DNA of 20,268 nt from assembly GCA_964366055.1 (NCBI GenBank), contig CAYISE010000012.1:1-20268 (forward strand), read 5' to 3'. Both the position numbers and the translations under genes were made by a program. Origin of the DNA: JBBTQX01 sp964366055 (lineage in GTDB: Bacteria; Patescibacteriota; Minisyncoccia; UBA6257; GWB1-50-10). This document shows positions 7,118-15,056 of the stretch, piece after piece (position 1 is the stretch's first letter; each line of letters opens with the position of its first letter). Below the pieces are notes generated by a model. That model worked only from the letters and a program-made list of their open reading frames with translations, was not told the origin of the DNA and made no database searches.

Positions 7118-8020
7118 TTACGGGCTCCAATTTACTATAATATCGTCTATCCTTGGAGTTTTTTGCTGTGTCTGATCTGAAATAAGAATCACTCGGTATC
7201 TGAAATAGCGCTTGTCGCTGTGCAGGGTGTAATCAAGTCTGTACGAAACATTTGGAGAAACCGGGCCGTAATAATCATCAGTAGAGGTTGTGCCTCCCGG
7301 CCCTAAATAGTTCCATGGCCCGCTTGACGAATTGCTCGCCGCGAACTTGAATCGCGCGTTGGTGCCTGAAGGTAAATCCCCCTGCCAGATGACTGAGTTC
7401 AGTTGCGCCCCCCCTGCCACGCCGGTATCGTATATGGTTGAATCCAAATATCCACTAGTGGAGGTTGTCCTCCAAGAGGTATTCACTTTATAGGCATTTG
7501 TGGTAGAGGCGCAGCTGCCGCCGTCACCAGGCGTTCCACAAAAACTGATCCAGCCCGCAATATCGTTCCAAGCATAATCGCGGAAATCCCCGGTGTCGCC
7601 ACTTATCTTTACTTGGTATATCGTTGAGCCCGGGCAACTAGAAGTGCTTTGCCCGCCGCAAAAACTAATCCAGCCGTAGACGTCATTCCATCCCCATCCC
7701 GCCAGATTGCCAGTGCCGTCGTTCGTCGCCTGGTAGCTGCTCGTGATGCAGATGTTCCCTGCGCGCGTCGTTGCGCAGTCAAGCGACACATCGCCAGCAG
7801 AGGAACTCGCGTAGCCAGTGAGATTCTGAGAGTTTACGTTCACTGTAGCCGTGCCGTAAAAATCAATCCAGCCGATTAGGTCGTTCCAAGCCCATCGGTT
7901 CACCGAATCAATATTGGTAGCGGCCTCGACTATCTTAAAAATCAAAAAGATCGCTAAGCAAGCCAGCGCTGCAACGATAAAAATACGAACAAAGTTTTTT
8001 TGAGTGGGGGTTCTCTTCAT
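7118..8020 (-). CDS. Secreted/anchored surface protein with three WND-GWI repeats
   Basis: Residues 11-34 form a hydrophobic signal or anchor helix (FVRIFIVAALACLAIFLIFKI) followed by EAA, where signal peptidase might cut. Three copies of a Trp-rich motif follow: WAWNDLIGWIDFYG (43-56), WGWNDVYGWISFCG (109-122) and YAWNDIAGWISFCG (149-162), with spacers of 66 and 40 aa and several Cys. Residues about 175-300 look like an all-beta domain ending YFRYRVILIS...TPRIDDIIVNWSP, reminiscent of galactose-binding-like or FnIII-type sandwiches. The function is unknown; exposure on the cell surface is inferred. The gene directly follows the pilus cluster but has its own promoter (8105-8113) and leads the unit containing the sugar kinase and aldolase. 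Confidence 0.85.
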   Translation of the reverse strand: MKRTPTQKNFVRIFIVAALACLAIFLIFKIVEAATNIDSVNRWAWNDLIGWIDFYGTATVNVNSQNLTGYASSSAGDVSLDCATTRAGNICITSSYQATNDGTGNLAGWGWNDVYGWISFCGGQSTSSCPGSTIYQVKISGDTGDFRDYAWNDIAGWISFCGTPGDGGSCASTTNAYKVNTSWRTTSTSGYLDSTIYDTGVAGGAQLNSVIWQGDLPSGTNARFKFAASNSSSGPWNYLGPGGTTSTDDYYGPVSPNVSYRLDYTLHSDKRYFRYRVILISDQTQQKTPRIDDIIVNWSP

Positions 8021-8037
8021 ATTTCTCTTAAATATTT

Positions 8038-8066
8038 AATTCTCCTAGAGAATTTTTGCCTCCTTT
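8038..8066 (-). promoter_or_regulatory. Leader with strong but distant Shine-Dalgarno and small hairpin
   Basis: The minus strand carries AAAGGAGG (8066-8059), a near-ideal Shine-Dalgarno, but it lies 38 bases before the ATG at 8020. Between them is a perfect 7-bp hairpin, AATTCTC-TAG-GAGAATT (8054-8038). No other start codon with an open frame is seen close behind the Shine-Dalgarno. Confidence 0.4.
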
Positions 8067-8104
8067 AGCTGGACCAATTGAATTGTTTTGCTGGACATGT
8101 ATTG

Positions 8105-8113
8105 ATTATAACA
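8105..8113 (-). promoter_or_regulatory. Extended -10 promoter of the surface-protein/pfkB/aldolase unit
   Basis: The minus strand reads TGTTATAAT, a perfect extended -10, about 85 bases upstream of the ATG at 8020 and downstream of the pseudopilin stop at 8158. No -35 match is evident at normal spacing. The same nonamer occurs at 18309-18317. Confidence 0.65.
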
Positions 8114-8157
8114 AAAATGGAGCGATGTATCTCAGAAGCCCAGTTTGAGTAGCTGCC

Positions 8158-8790
8158 TCATTGAAACTTGATGATAATTGACCCGGTTGAGGAAGTAAAA
8201 TCTATTTTTGAAGAAGTACCGAATCTATTGTTAGTGGTGGTCACCGGCCCCTCCTGCCCTCCTCCGCCAGTCCAGTTAGTTTGAAGGAAAATATTGTTTT
8301 TTGATCTTGTAAGATACATGGTCATGGTGCGGGTCGCGCTTTCTGGCCATTTATACGCCACGGTAATTCTTTTGGTTGAAGGGTCGTATATGCCGCCTCC
8401 GGATACGATTTTGCCAGCCGAATCCCGATTAACCTCATCAATATAGAAATAGCGAACGTACGTTGTTGTCGCAATCGCGACATTCTCATCGCCCGAAACG
8501 GCGACAAACGGCGAACTGGAAGTGTTTAGATAGTAATGATTTGCGGAACTGGTGCTTAAATTCGTAATGTTGTGCCAGTTTGCTTCGGAAAAGACCCGCA
8601 CGTTTTCTAAAAGCTCTTTGCCGAGCGCAATCGCCGTTTGCGCTCTCTTTGCCTGGCTGCTGCCTTTTATGGCCGGCCCGATAACAGCAACTGCCCCCAT
8701 AATCAAGATAAACCCGATCGCAATCGCAATCAATATCTCAATCAATGATTGACCGCCTTTGCGAAAAAGTAGAAGCTTTTTTATATTCAT
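8158..8790 (-). CDS. Minor type IV pseudopilin, PilV/GspI-like
   Basis: Prepilin with leader MNIKKLLLFRKGG, cleavage expected between Gly13 and Gln14, then QSLIEILIAIAIGFILIMGA with the invariant Glu at +5 (Glu18) and a ~20-residue hydrophobic stalk. The remaining ~170 residues are Ser/Thr/Gly-rich, as in minor pseudopilins. Gln at +1 instead of Phe suggests a minor rather than major subunit. It starts 33 bases after the stop of the 1467-aa protein and ends the pilB-pilC-fimT-like series. By analogy with PilV/GspI it would help prime the pilus tip and could bind the large protein encoded just before it. The assignment to the PilV type is from context and stalk sequence only. Confidence 0.85.
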   Translation of the reverse strand: MNIKKLLLFRKGGQSLIEILIAIAIGFILIMGAVAVIGPAIKGSSQAKRAQTAIALGKELLENVRVFSEANWHNITNLSTSSANHYYLNTSSSPFVAVSGDENVAIATTTYVRYFYIDEVNRDSAGKIVSGGGIYDPSTKRITVAYKWPESATRTMTMYLTRSKNNIFLQTNWTGGGGQEGPVTTTNNRFGTSSKIDFTSSTGSIIIKFQ

Positions 8791-8823
8791 ATAGCTATTT
8801 TTTATTTTGCAGCATTCCAGCTT

Positions 8824-11800
8824 CTAAAAACTGATGAGTCCGTTTTGGGATACCGTGATGGTGGAACTCGCGCGCACGACGGTCGTCGCCTGGCCTCCGC
8901 CGCTGTAGCTGTACGTATCGCCGCCGAAGATGTCGACTGCGAGTCCTGCCGGCGGGTACGTGCCCGCAGGCCCTCCGAAGCAGGAACTATTCGTCCACGC
9001 CGCAACCTTCCCCCCGCCGTTGTCGTAATCAATCGGGACCTGGCCGCCGTAGGTAGAGAGATCCCATGTGCTGCCGGTGAGACACGAAAGAACGGTGCCG
9101 GTGGAACTCTGGATACCCCACGACCCGCCTCCCGGCAGATTATTGAGGGTAATAGTCGAAGATGTGTAGAACGCGAAATTGTCAAAGGTGAACGTGTTGC
9201 TGTTGTAGGCAACGACGCCCACAAACCCCGCTCCGGAAAGCGAGGAGTCCGTTGCGCTCAATGCGCTTCCGCCGTTTACCCAAGACCAGAGCGAAGAGCC
9301 GGAAATGTACCCGCGGAGCTCGTAGAACACGTCGGCGCTGAAAGTATAGGTGGTTGAGGTAATCGTCGTATAAGAACCGGAGACCGTCTTTCCTATCCGA
9401 TGACGCTGCGTAGCCGGGTAGTAAACGTCCGCCGGCTGGTACCTGTTGCTCCCGCTGTCAGCCCGCATAATGGGGCTTGCGTCTCCGATGTTGCCGGCAG
9501 AGGCCTTTAACTTCACCTCAATCACGCCGTTCGTCTGGCTCTGGCCGGTCACGTGAATCTGCGTGGTTGAAGCCGACGGCGGGGTTACGAGGAGCGCACT
9601 GCCGCTTATGCTCCAGTTGCCGCTGTCCGTGGTCCACAAACCGCTCGTTGTCGTGAAGCTGTTACAGCTCGCCGAATTGATCCAGGTGTTGGAGCCCAAC
9701 GGATCCTTGGCGCTTGCCCTCCACCAGTAGGTGGCGCTCGTGGAGAGAGCGGACTGGACAGTATACGCGCCTTGGCTGCCGGAGGTGTAACAATCACTTC
9801 CAGAAAAACAGGTTGTATTCTGGCCTGACCACCCGGTCTGGGACACACTTTGGTCATAGGTTGCGACAACGGTGGTGCAGCCGCTGTTTGAATAGAGCGT
9901 CACCTTGTACTGGAGCTTATCGGATTCCGGATCAGTCGCGGTCATCTTGAACACCGGCGTCACGCTCACGTTTTGGACGCCGTTTGACGGCGAATCCTGC
10001 GACGGCGCGTTCGGCGGAGAACTCGACGCCGCGGACTGGGTGGTCACGCTCGAGGTCGCGCCGTACTGCCCGTTCCCGGTCGCGTTCGTTCCGCGGCTGC
10101 GGTACCAGTAGGTAGTAGAAGCCGTAAGTCCGGAGTCGTTGTACAAAAGCGCGGTAGTAGTTGCCTGTTCAGTGAAAGGCCCGCTGCCGTTCGCGCCGCG
10201 CTCCACCCGATAGTAGCTTGCCCCGCCGGTCGGCGCGGTCCAGTTTACAGTTAAGGTGCTCGTGCTCACGCTGGTGTAAGTCGGCGTGCCCGGCGCACCA
10301 GAAAGCATGAGCTGGCTAGAAGTCGCGCTGTACGGACCGTCGCCCTGGGCATTCGTGCCGCGCAGCCGGTAGAAATACGTTGTGTTCGGGGTGCGGCCGC
10401 TGTCAGCAGTGGAGGTGGCGGTAGTTGTCGCAAACTGGACATAGCTCTCGGAAGAAGTAGCGCGCTCAATTTTGTAGTAGTCGCTTGAGGTTGCGGCTGT
10501 CCAACTTACGGTAAGCGTGCTTGTGCCTACATTAGAATACGTCGGGGTTCCGGGCTGGGTCGGCAGGCCGCCAACTGATTCATAACGTTGACCTGCAACA
10601 GCCATTCTTGAAAACCCAGCAGTTCTTCCCACTGGCCCGCCCCACATTATGGATTGCGAAGTCCAGGTGGAGGTTCCATTTGTAAGATTCATCTCGCGGA
10701 GATCGTCTGTCGCCGATGTGCCGTCCTCGTACATAAGAGCAAACACCGCGCCGGTTGAGGGGTGAGCTTCAAGCGCTACATTCTGAGTATCGTCCCCTCT
10801 CGTGCTGGACGCAGCCCAGGAACCGGCGCTGTATCTTCTGCTTGCGACTGTGGAGCCGTCTCCCCACACGAGCCATGCCACGCCGGGATTTGAAACATGA
10901 GTTTCATAGGCAATAGAAAACGTTTTGGTGGTTGCCTCTACGGCATCGTCATGCTCCGGGTGCACCGTGCTCCAGGCCGAGCCGTCCCACTCAAAGGTGT
11001 TGAGATCGCTACTATAGTCCTGCATGCCGAACATAATTTTATTTGAACTTGTTGCGGGATCAGCCGCAAGCTCAATCCAGTACGCATAACTCGCCGCATT
11101 TGGATTGTCCAAAAGCGCGGAACCGCTCAACGCGCCTGAACTATACGTGCGGTAGTACTGATCGGTTGACGTTGAGTCCCCCCATATAAACATGATATCT
11201 CCGGAGGTCCGCTCATAAGCGACGTCAATCCCGCTTGCGTAGACCGATGAAGCGGTGGGGTCCCATACTACCGCATCGCCCATATTGTCCCAGCTGCTGC
11301 CCGTCCAGCGCAGGCCGTAGACGTCAGTAGCATAGTCCAGTATGATCAGCGCAATTTCATCGCTCGCCGGAGCTGAAGAAAGTTCTACCCAATACGGAGA
11401 GTTTGTCGGCGTGGTAAGGGTGGTTGAAGCGCTCCACGATGTGCCGTTCCACACGCGATAGGTGGGATCGCCATACCGCGAACTTCCGAATACCGCAAGC
11501 GCATCTCCTGAAATAGATTCGTATTCAATATCAAAAAAACGGTAGGGCGAGTACGTATCGCCGCCTCCGTCTAATTTCCCGCCGAGCGTGGTTGCCGCTC
11601 CCCAGCTCGTACCGTTCCACACCTGGGCATCCACATTGCCGAGCGAACCAAGCGTCGCGAGAATTGCCTCATTCCGAGTTGGAGCGTACTTCAGCGCTAT
11701 ATGCCGGATTTCTCCCATTACCGGGCTGGCTGACTGCTCTGCTCCCCAAGCAGAACCGTCCCAGAGACGGTACTTGGGTATGGAGGTTATTGAATACGTG

Positions 11801-13227
11801 TCATACGCCATCATGGCTCCGGAGCCGCCGCTTCTCTGCCCGGCCGCCGCTATCCTCATAAATCCATTTATTCTTCCCGTGGGCCCGTCCCACACCCCGG
11901 CCTGCGATGTCCAAGTGGATGTGCCATTCGTGAGGCGCATCTCCTTGATGTCGTTGGTCGAGCCATCGGCGTCACTTTCATACGCCAAAGAAAACACCGC
12001 GCCAGTTGCGGGATGCGCCTCAAGCGCGATAACCGCGGTGTCGTCGCCGCGCGTGGAAGAAGCTGCCCACGAGCCAGCGCTGTATCTTCTGCTTGCAACG
12101 GTTGCGCCGTCTCCCCACACAACCCATGCCACTCCGGAATTTGAGGCATGGGTTTCATAGGTTATGTCAAAGTTGAAATCAAGAACGTTTTCCGTCGCGT
12201 CATCGTGCTCCGCATGCACCGCGCTCCACGCGGAGCCGTCCCATTCAAAAGTGTTGAGGTCGCTGCCGGCGTCAAGCACGCCGAACATTATTTTGTTAGA
12301 ACTTGTAGCAGGGTCAGAAACAAGCCTTACCCACCGATCAACGCCTGCGGCATTGGGATTATCAAGGAGAGTTGAGGAGCTTAGGGTCGTGCCGCTCCAA
12401 GTGCGGTAGTACTGGTCGGTGCTCGTGGAATCTCCCCACATAAACATTATGTCGCCGGAGGTACGTTCAAAAGCGACATCAACGGATTTGTAGGACACCG
12501 TAGAAGCGGTTACATCCCACGCTGCCGCATCTCCCATATTGTCCCATGCGCTTCCAGTCCAGCGCATAGCGTAGATGTCGGTGTTCCCGTCAACCAGAAT
12601 CATCGTAAGTCCGTCGCTGCCGAAAGATGAGGCAAGTTCAATCCAGGCAGGCATGCCTGTGGTAGGCACATTGATGTCAGCCGGCGCGCTCCAAGTCGTA
12701 CCGTTCCATACGCGGTAGTCAGGATCAGCGGTGCCGTCGCCAAAGACCACGATTGCATCTCCGGAAATTGTTTCGTACTCAAGGTCAAAGCCGCGGTATT
12801 GAGATTGATTATCGCGGTTGCCATTTAAGTCTGCAACCGTTCCGAGAGTTGTGACTGCCCCCCATGCTGAACTCGTGCCGTTCCACACCTGCGCCTGCAC
12901 TTCTCCGGTTGAACCCAGAGTCGCAAGGATTGCCTCATTTCTTGTGGGAGCGTACTTCAAGACCATGTGCCGAATCTCGCCGTTCACGTCGTTCGCGAAC
13001 TGTTCTCCGCCCCACGAGGTTCCATCCCAGAGCCGGTACTTTGGGGTGGAAGTTGTCATGTATGTGTCGTAGACCATCAAGGCATCGTCCGCGACTGCAT
13101 GCGCCGTAGGCAGCGCCCATCCCGAAGGGACAAACGGCACGCTCACTCCGAAAATCGCAAGCCCTCCAAAAAAGAGGAAAACGACAGCGAAGGCAATGGC
13201 GGATTGGCGAGAGAACAAATTTTTCAT
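8824..13227 (-). CDS. Giant secreted propeller-repeat/FnIII/lectin-like protein, possible pilus-tip adhesin
   Basis: 1467 aa. Residues 10-33 are a hydrophobic signal sequence, with a likely cut after AHA (42-44). Two homologous blocks follow, residues about 48-464 and 470-882. Each has eight copies, about 52 residues apart, of a motif like RxWxGxxW (in block 1: RLWDGTSW 65, QVWNGTSSAW 113, RVWNGTTW 172, MRWTGSAW 221, RTWSGTTL 275, FEWDGSAW 327, RRYSAGSW 380, MRLTNGTSTW 430), which fits beta-propeller blades. Residues about 887-978 and 979-1066 are FnIII-like. Residues 1067-1195 look like another Ig/FnIII-type domain with Cys pairs, 1197-1357 a jelly-roll/lectin-like domain (FYELRGYISG...FTFDNFAFY), and 1358-1467 is a Gly/Ser-rich tail. 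It lies 12 bases after a FimT-like and 33 bases before a PilV-like gene, as PilY1 does in other bacteria. No LPxTG or catalytic motif is seen, and the gene is GC-richer than its neighbours. Confidence 0.9.
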   Translation of the reverse strand: MKNLFSRQSAIAFAVVFLFFGGLAIFGVSVPFVPSGWALPTAHAVADDALMVYDTYMTTSTPKYRLWDGTSWGGEQFANDVNGEIRHMVLKYAPTRNEAILATLGSTGEVQAQVWNGTSSAWGAVTTLGTVADLNGNRDNQSQYRGFDLEYETISGDAIVVFGDGTADPDYRVWNGTTWSAPADINVPTTGMPAWIELASSFGSDGLTMILVDGNTDIYAMRWTGSAWDNMGDAAAWDVTASTVSYKSVDVAFERTSGDIMFMWGDSTSTDQYYRTWSGTTLSSSTLLDNPNAAGVDRWVRLVSDPATSSNKIMFGVLDAGSDLNTFEWDGSAWSAVHAEHDDATENVLDFNFDITYETHASNSGVAWVVWGDGATVASRRYSAGSWAASSTRGDDTAVIALEAHPATGAVFSLAYESDADGSTNDIKEMRLTNGTSTWTSQAGVWDGPTGRINGFMRIAAAGQRSGGSGAMMAYDTYSITSIPKYRLWDGSAWGAEQSASPVMGEIRHIALKYAPTRNEAILATLGSLGNVDAQVWNGTSWGAATTLGGKLDGGGDTYSPYRFFDIEYESISGDALAVFGSSRYGDPTYRVWNGTSWSASTTLTTPTNSPYWVELSSAPASDEIALIILDYATDVYGLRWTGSSWDNMGDAVVWDPTASSVYASGIDVAYERTSGDIMFIWGDSTSTDQYYRTYSSGALSGSALLDNPNAASYAYWIELAADPATSSNKIMFGMQDYSSDLNTFEWDGSAWSTVHPEHDDAVEATTKTFSIAYETHVSNPGVAWLVWGDGSTVASRRYSAGSWAASSTRGDDTQNVALEAHPSTGAVFALMYEDGTSATDDLREMNLTNGTSTWTSQSIMWGGPVGRTAGFSRMAVAGQRYESVGGLPTQPGTPTYSNVGTSTLTVSWTAATSSDYYKIERATSSESYVQFATTTATSTADSGRTPNTTYFYRLRGTNAQGDGPYSATSSQLMLSGAPGTPTYTSVSTSTLTVNWTAPTGGASYYRVERGANGSGPFTEQATTTALLYNDSGLTASTTYWYRSRGTNATGNGQYGATSSVTTQSAASSSPPNAPSQDSPSNGVQNVSVTPVFKMTATDPESDKLQYKVTLYSNSGCTTVVATYDQSVSQTGWSGQNTTCFSGSDCYTSGSQGAYTVQSALSTSATYWWRASAKDPLGSNTWINSASCNSFTTTSGLWTTDSGNWSISGSALLVTPPSASTTQIHVTGQSQTNGVIEVKLKASAGNIGDASPIMRADSGSNRYQPADVYYPATQRHRIGKTVSGSYTTITSTTYTFSADVFYELRGYISGSSLWSWVNGGSALSATDSSLSGAGFVGVVAYNSNTFTFDNFAFYTSSTITLNNLPGGGSWGIQSSTGTVLSCLTGSTWDLSTYGGQVPIDYDNGGGKVAAWTNSSCFGGPAGTYPPAGLAVDIFGGDTYSYSGGGQATTVVRASSTITVSQNGLISF
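10582..13086 (-). repeat. Intragenic direct duplication (~1.25 kb per copy)
   Basis: Within the giant gene, 13086-11836 and 11820-10582 encode two blocks of about 415 residues that align along their whole length. Matching segments include LKYAPTRNEAILATLGS, RTSGDIMFMWGDSTSTDQYYRT versus RTSGDIMFIWGDSTSTDQYYRT, TFEWDGSAW and RRYSAGSWAASSTRGDDT. The similarity is still visible in the DNA, so the duplication is fairly recent or kept homogeneous. Confidence 0.9.
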
Positions 13228-13239
13228 ATAGCCGCGGCG

Positions 13240-13767
13240 TTATAAGCTGGACCTGTTGAAATCATCAAAGAAAATTTTCCCGCTCCCCGACCGCGTGACG
13301 CTCGGCCCGCTCGCGCCCCCCCCGCTCGTCGTGAGCTCGAGTATGATAGACGTTGAGGTTGAAGGGAGGCCGGTAATCTGCGCGAAGGTGATGTCTAAGA
13401 ATCCCCCCTCGGCAACGCTCGAGGTGGCGTATCGAATTGACGGAGGGAGTCGGTAGTAGCCGATTCTCGTGCCAGTCGCGTACGAGGTGGCGAACAGGGC
13501 ATAGAACGGGGTTGTAGTAGTGCTGTTTTCAAAACGCACTCCCCACGAAGTGCTTGATGCCTGCGCCATGGAACGGCTCTGCGCTTCTCTGAGGAGCGCG
13601 ACAATCTGTCTTGTGGTGTTGTCAAGGTCGATTCGGCTGCGCCGCCCATAGAGACTTGGAAGAACGACAATGCTTAAAATAACAACAAACCCAAGCACTA
13701 TCAAAAGTTCAAACACAGTAAACCCTCTTTTATAATCTTGGATCTTGGAACTTGGAACTTGGAACAT
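13240..13767 (-). CDS. Minor type IV pseudopilin, FimT/GspH-like
   Basis: A 175-aa prepilin with leader MFQVPSSKIQDYKRG, cleavage expected after Gly15, then FTVFELLIVLGFVVILSIVVLP with Glu at +5. The region after the stalk (DNTTRQIVALLREAQSRSMAQ...WGVRF) is typical of the GspH/FimT family, which sits in the pilus priming complex. The leader is encoded by a heptanucleotide array (13737-13764) that begins directly at the ATG. No other ATG precedes the cleavage site, so this start is forced, and there is no clear Shine-Dalgarno. The stop lies 12 bases before the ATG of the giant secreted protein, so the two are surely co-transcribed. A change of one 7-bp unit would shift the frame. Confidence 0.88.
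   Translation of the reverse strand: MFQVPSSKIQDYKRGFTVFELLIVLGFVVILSIVVLPSLYGRRSRIDLDNTTRQIVALLREAQSRSMAQASSTSWGVRFENSTTTTPFYALFATSYATGTRIGYYRLPPSIRYATSSVAEGGFLDITFAQITGLPSTSTSIILELTTSGGGASGPSVTRSGSGKIFFDDFNRSSL
13737..13764. repeat. Heptanucleotide array in a prepilin leader
   Basis: On the plus strand this is CTTGGAT followed by three perfect CTTGGAA units (13744-13764), which abut the start codon complement at 13765-13767. The array encodes residues 2-10 of the FimT-like leader. Confidence 0.85.
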
Positions 13768-13800
13768 TAAATCAAATTACTCTGTGTTCTGGGCTTCGGA

Positions 13801-13849
13801 TTTCATATTTTAGGTTTCAAGTTTCAGGTTTCAGGTTTCAGGTTTAAAA
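13801..13849. repeat. Heptanucleotide array between pilC and the fimT-like gene
   Basis: Units of seven bases on the plus strand are TTTCATA, TTTTAGG, TTTCAAG, then three perfect TTTCAGG (13822-13842), then TTTAAAA. The array reaches the pilC stop codon (13844-13846) and fills more than half of the 76-base gap. Confidence 0.85.
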
Positions 13850-15049
13850 CTGGGCTGTTAATTGGTAAACTGGCACAATCACTGCCAAAGCAATTGAAGC
13901 AACCAATAACCCCATCACTATAAGGAGGATCGGTTCCAAAACAGAGACGAGCGATCGCACGCTTGCGTTAATGTTTGTTGTGTAAAAATCGGCTAAGGTG
14001 TGGAGCACCTCGTCAAGGTGCCCTGCTTTCTCGGAGATTGCCACCAAGTTCGTTACCGCCTTTGGGAATACTGTTTCCCTGCGAAAGGCGTCGCCAATAG
14101 TTAACCCCTTTGCCAAACCCTCGTCAGCGATGCGAAGGAGGCTTAAACGAAATTTCTGCGTTCCCACAACGTCCGCGGTAATCCGAATCGCCTCAATGAC
14201 CGGGAGGCCGGCTTTCATTAGCGCGCCGAACGTGCTGGCGAACCGCTGAATGGCAAGGTCGCGATTAATCTTTTTTATCACTGGCAGTCTAGAAAAAAAT
14301 TGACTGCTTAGGCGGCGGCCGACTGGATTTTTCCAGAAGAAATATATGCCCGGTCCGCAGATAATAAAAATAGTTGTCAGGAAGGCAATTAGATGGTTTT
14401 TCAAAAAAAGGCTGGTCCCGAAAACGACTCGGGAAAAAAATGGAGGATTTACGCCGGATTCCAAAAATGCCTTTGCAATCTTCGGCAGCGCAAAAGTAGA
14501 TAGAAATACGAAAACCAAAAGCGATATTACGAGAAGAACAATCGGATATATAAGCGCTGACTGAATGCGCCCCCTAAGTTCGGCTTCTTGCTCCAGGGAG
14601 ACGCTTAGCTCCTCAAACGTTTTTTGAAGATTGCCGCTTGCCTCCGCGGCTTTTACGAGATTTATAAAAACCGGAGAAAATATTTTCGGATATTTTGCGA
14701 ACGTTTCATAAAAGGGCCTGCCGCGGCTTAAATTATCCCTGACTTCCAAAAGCAAATTCCTCATCACGGGATTATCAAAATCAGCTATCAAGATATTAAT
14801 CGCCGAAAGAAGATCGGTTCCTACTCTGAGCATTAACGATAAATATCTAGTTAAAAATATCTTGTCCGCAATTTTGATGCCCCCAAAAATTCCCCGAATG
14901 CCGCCGCCTTTTTCTTTTAAAAGATTAACTGCAATCGGCCGCAGGCCTCTTCCTGCTAAGTATTGAAGTACCTGGCCTAAATTATCCGCGTCAAAATCGG
15001 CTTCTATAATTTTTTCCTCTTTGTCCGACGCAAGATAGTGGTAAAGCAT
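13844..15049 (-). CDS. pilC: Type IV pilus inner-membrane platform protein PilC/GspF
   Basis: Membrane platform that couples the PilB ATPase to pilin polymerisation. At 401 aa it has the usual family length and the two T2SSF repeats: first about residues 65-190 (LTRYLSLMLRVGTDLLSAI...LVKAAEASGNLQKTFEELS), second about 265-390 (IQRFASTFGALMKAGLPVIEAI...LVAISEKAGHLDEVLHTLADFY). Membrane segments are at about 168-190 (IVLLVISLLVFVFLST), 218-238 (LIAFLTTIFIICGPGIYFF) and 370-395 (EPILLIVMGLLVASIALAVIVPVY). The N-terminal ~60 residues are a short cytoplasmic domain. It follows pilB by 105 bases that are mostly degenerate repeats, with only a weak GTGGA upstream of the ATG. Confidence 0.96.
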   Translation of the reverse strand: MLYHYLASDKEEKIIEADFDADNLGQVLQYLAGRGLRPIAVNLLKEKGGGIRGIFGGIKIADKIFLTRYLSLMLRVGTDLLSAINILIADFDNPVMRNLLLEVRDNLSRGRPFYETFAKYPKIFSPVFINLVKAAEASGNLQKTFEELSVSLEQEAELRGRIQSALIYPIVLLVISLLVFVFLSTFALPKIAKAFLESGVNPPFFSRVVFGTSLFLKNHLIAFLTTIFIICGPGIYFFWKNPVGRRLSSQFFSRLPVIKKINRDLAIQRFASTFGALMKAGLPVIEAIRITADVVGTQKFRLSLLRIADEGLAKGLTIGDAFRRETVFPKAVTNLVAISEKAGHLDEVLHTLADFYTTNINASVRSLVSVLEPILLIVMGLLVASIALAVIVPVYQLTAQF

Positions 15050-15056
15050 GATATTC

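Noticed and set aside
11588..12160. Plus-strand 190-codon open frame
   Set aside because: It is antisense to the giant gene in GC-rich repeat DNA, and similar antisense frames occur elsewhere in the same gene, including the other repeat block. No signal or domain is seen.
13737..13849. CRISPR array
   Set aside because: Units are 7 bases with no spacers; these are simple tandem repeats.
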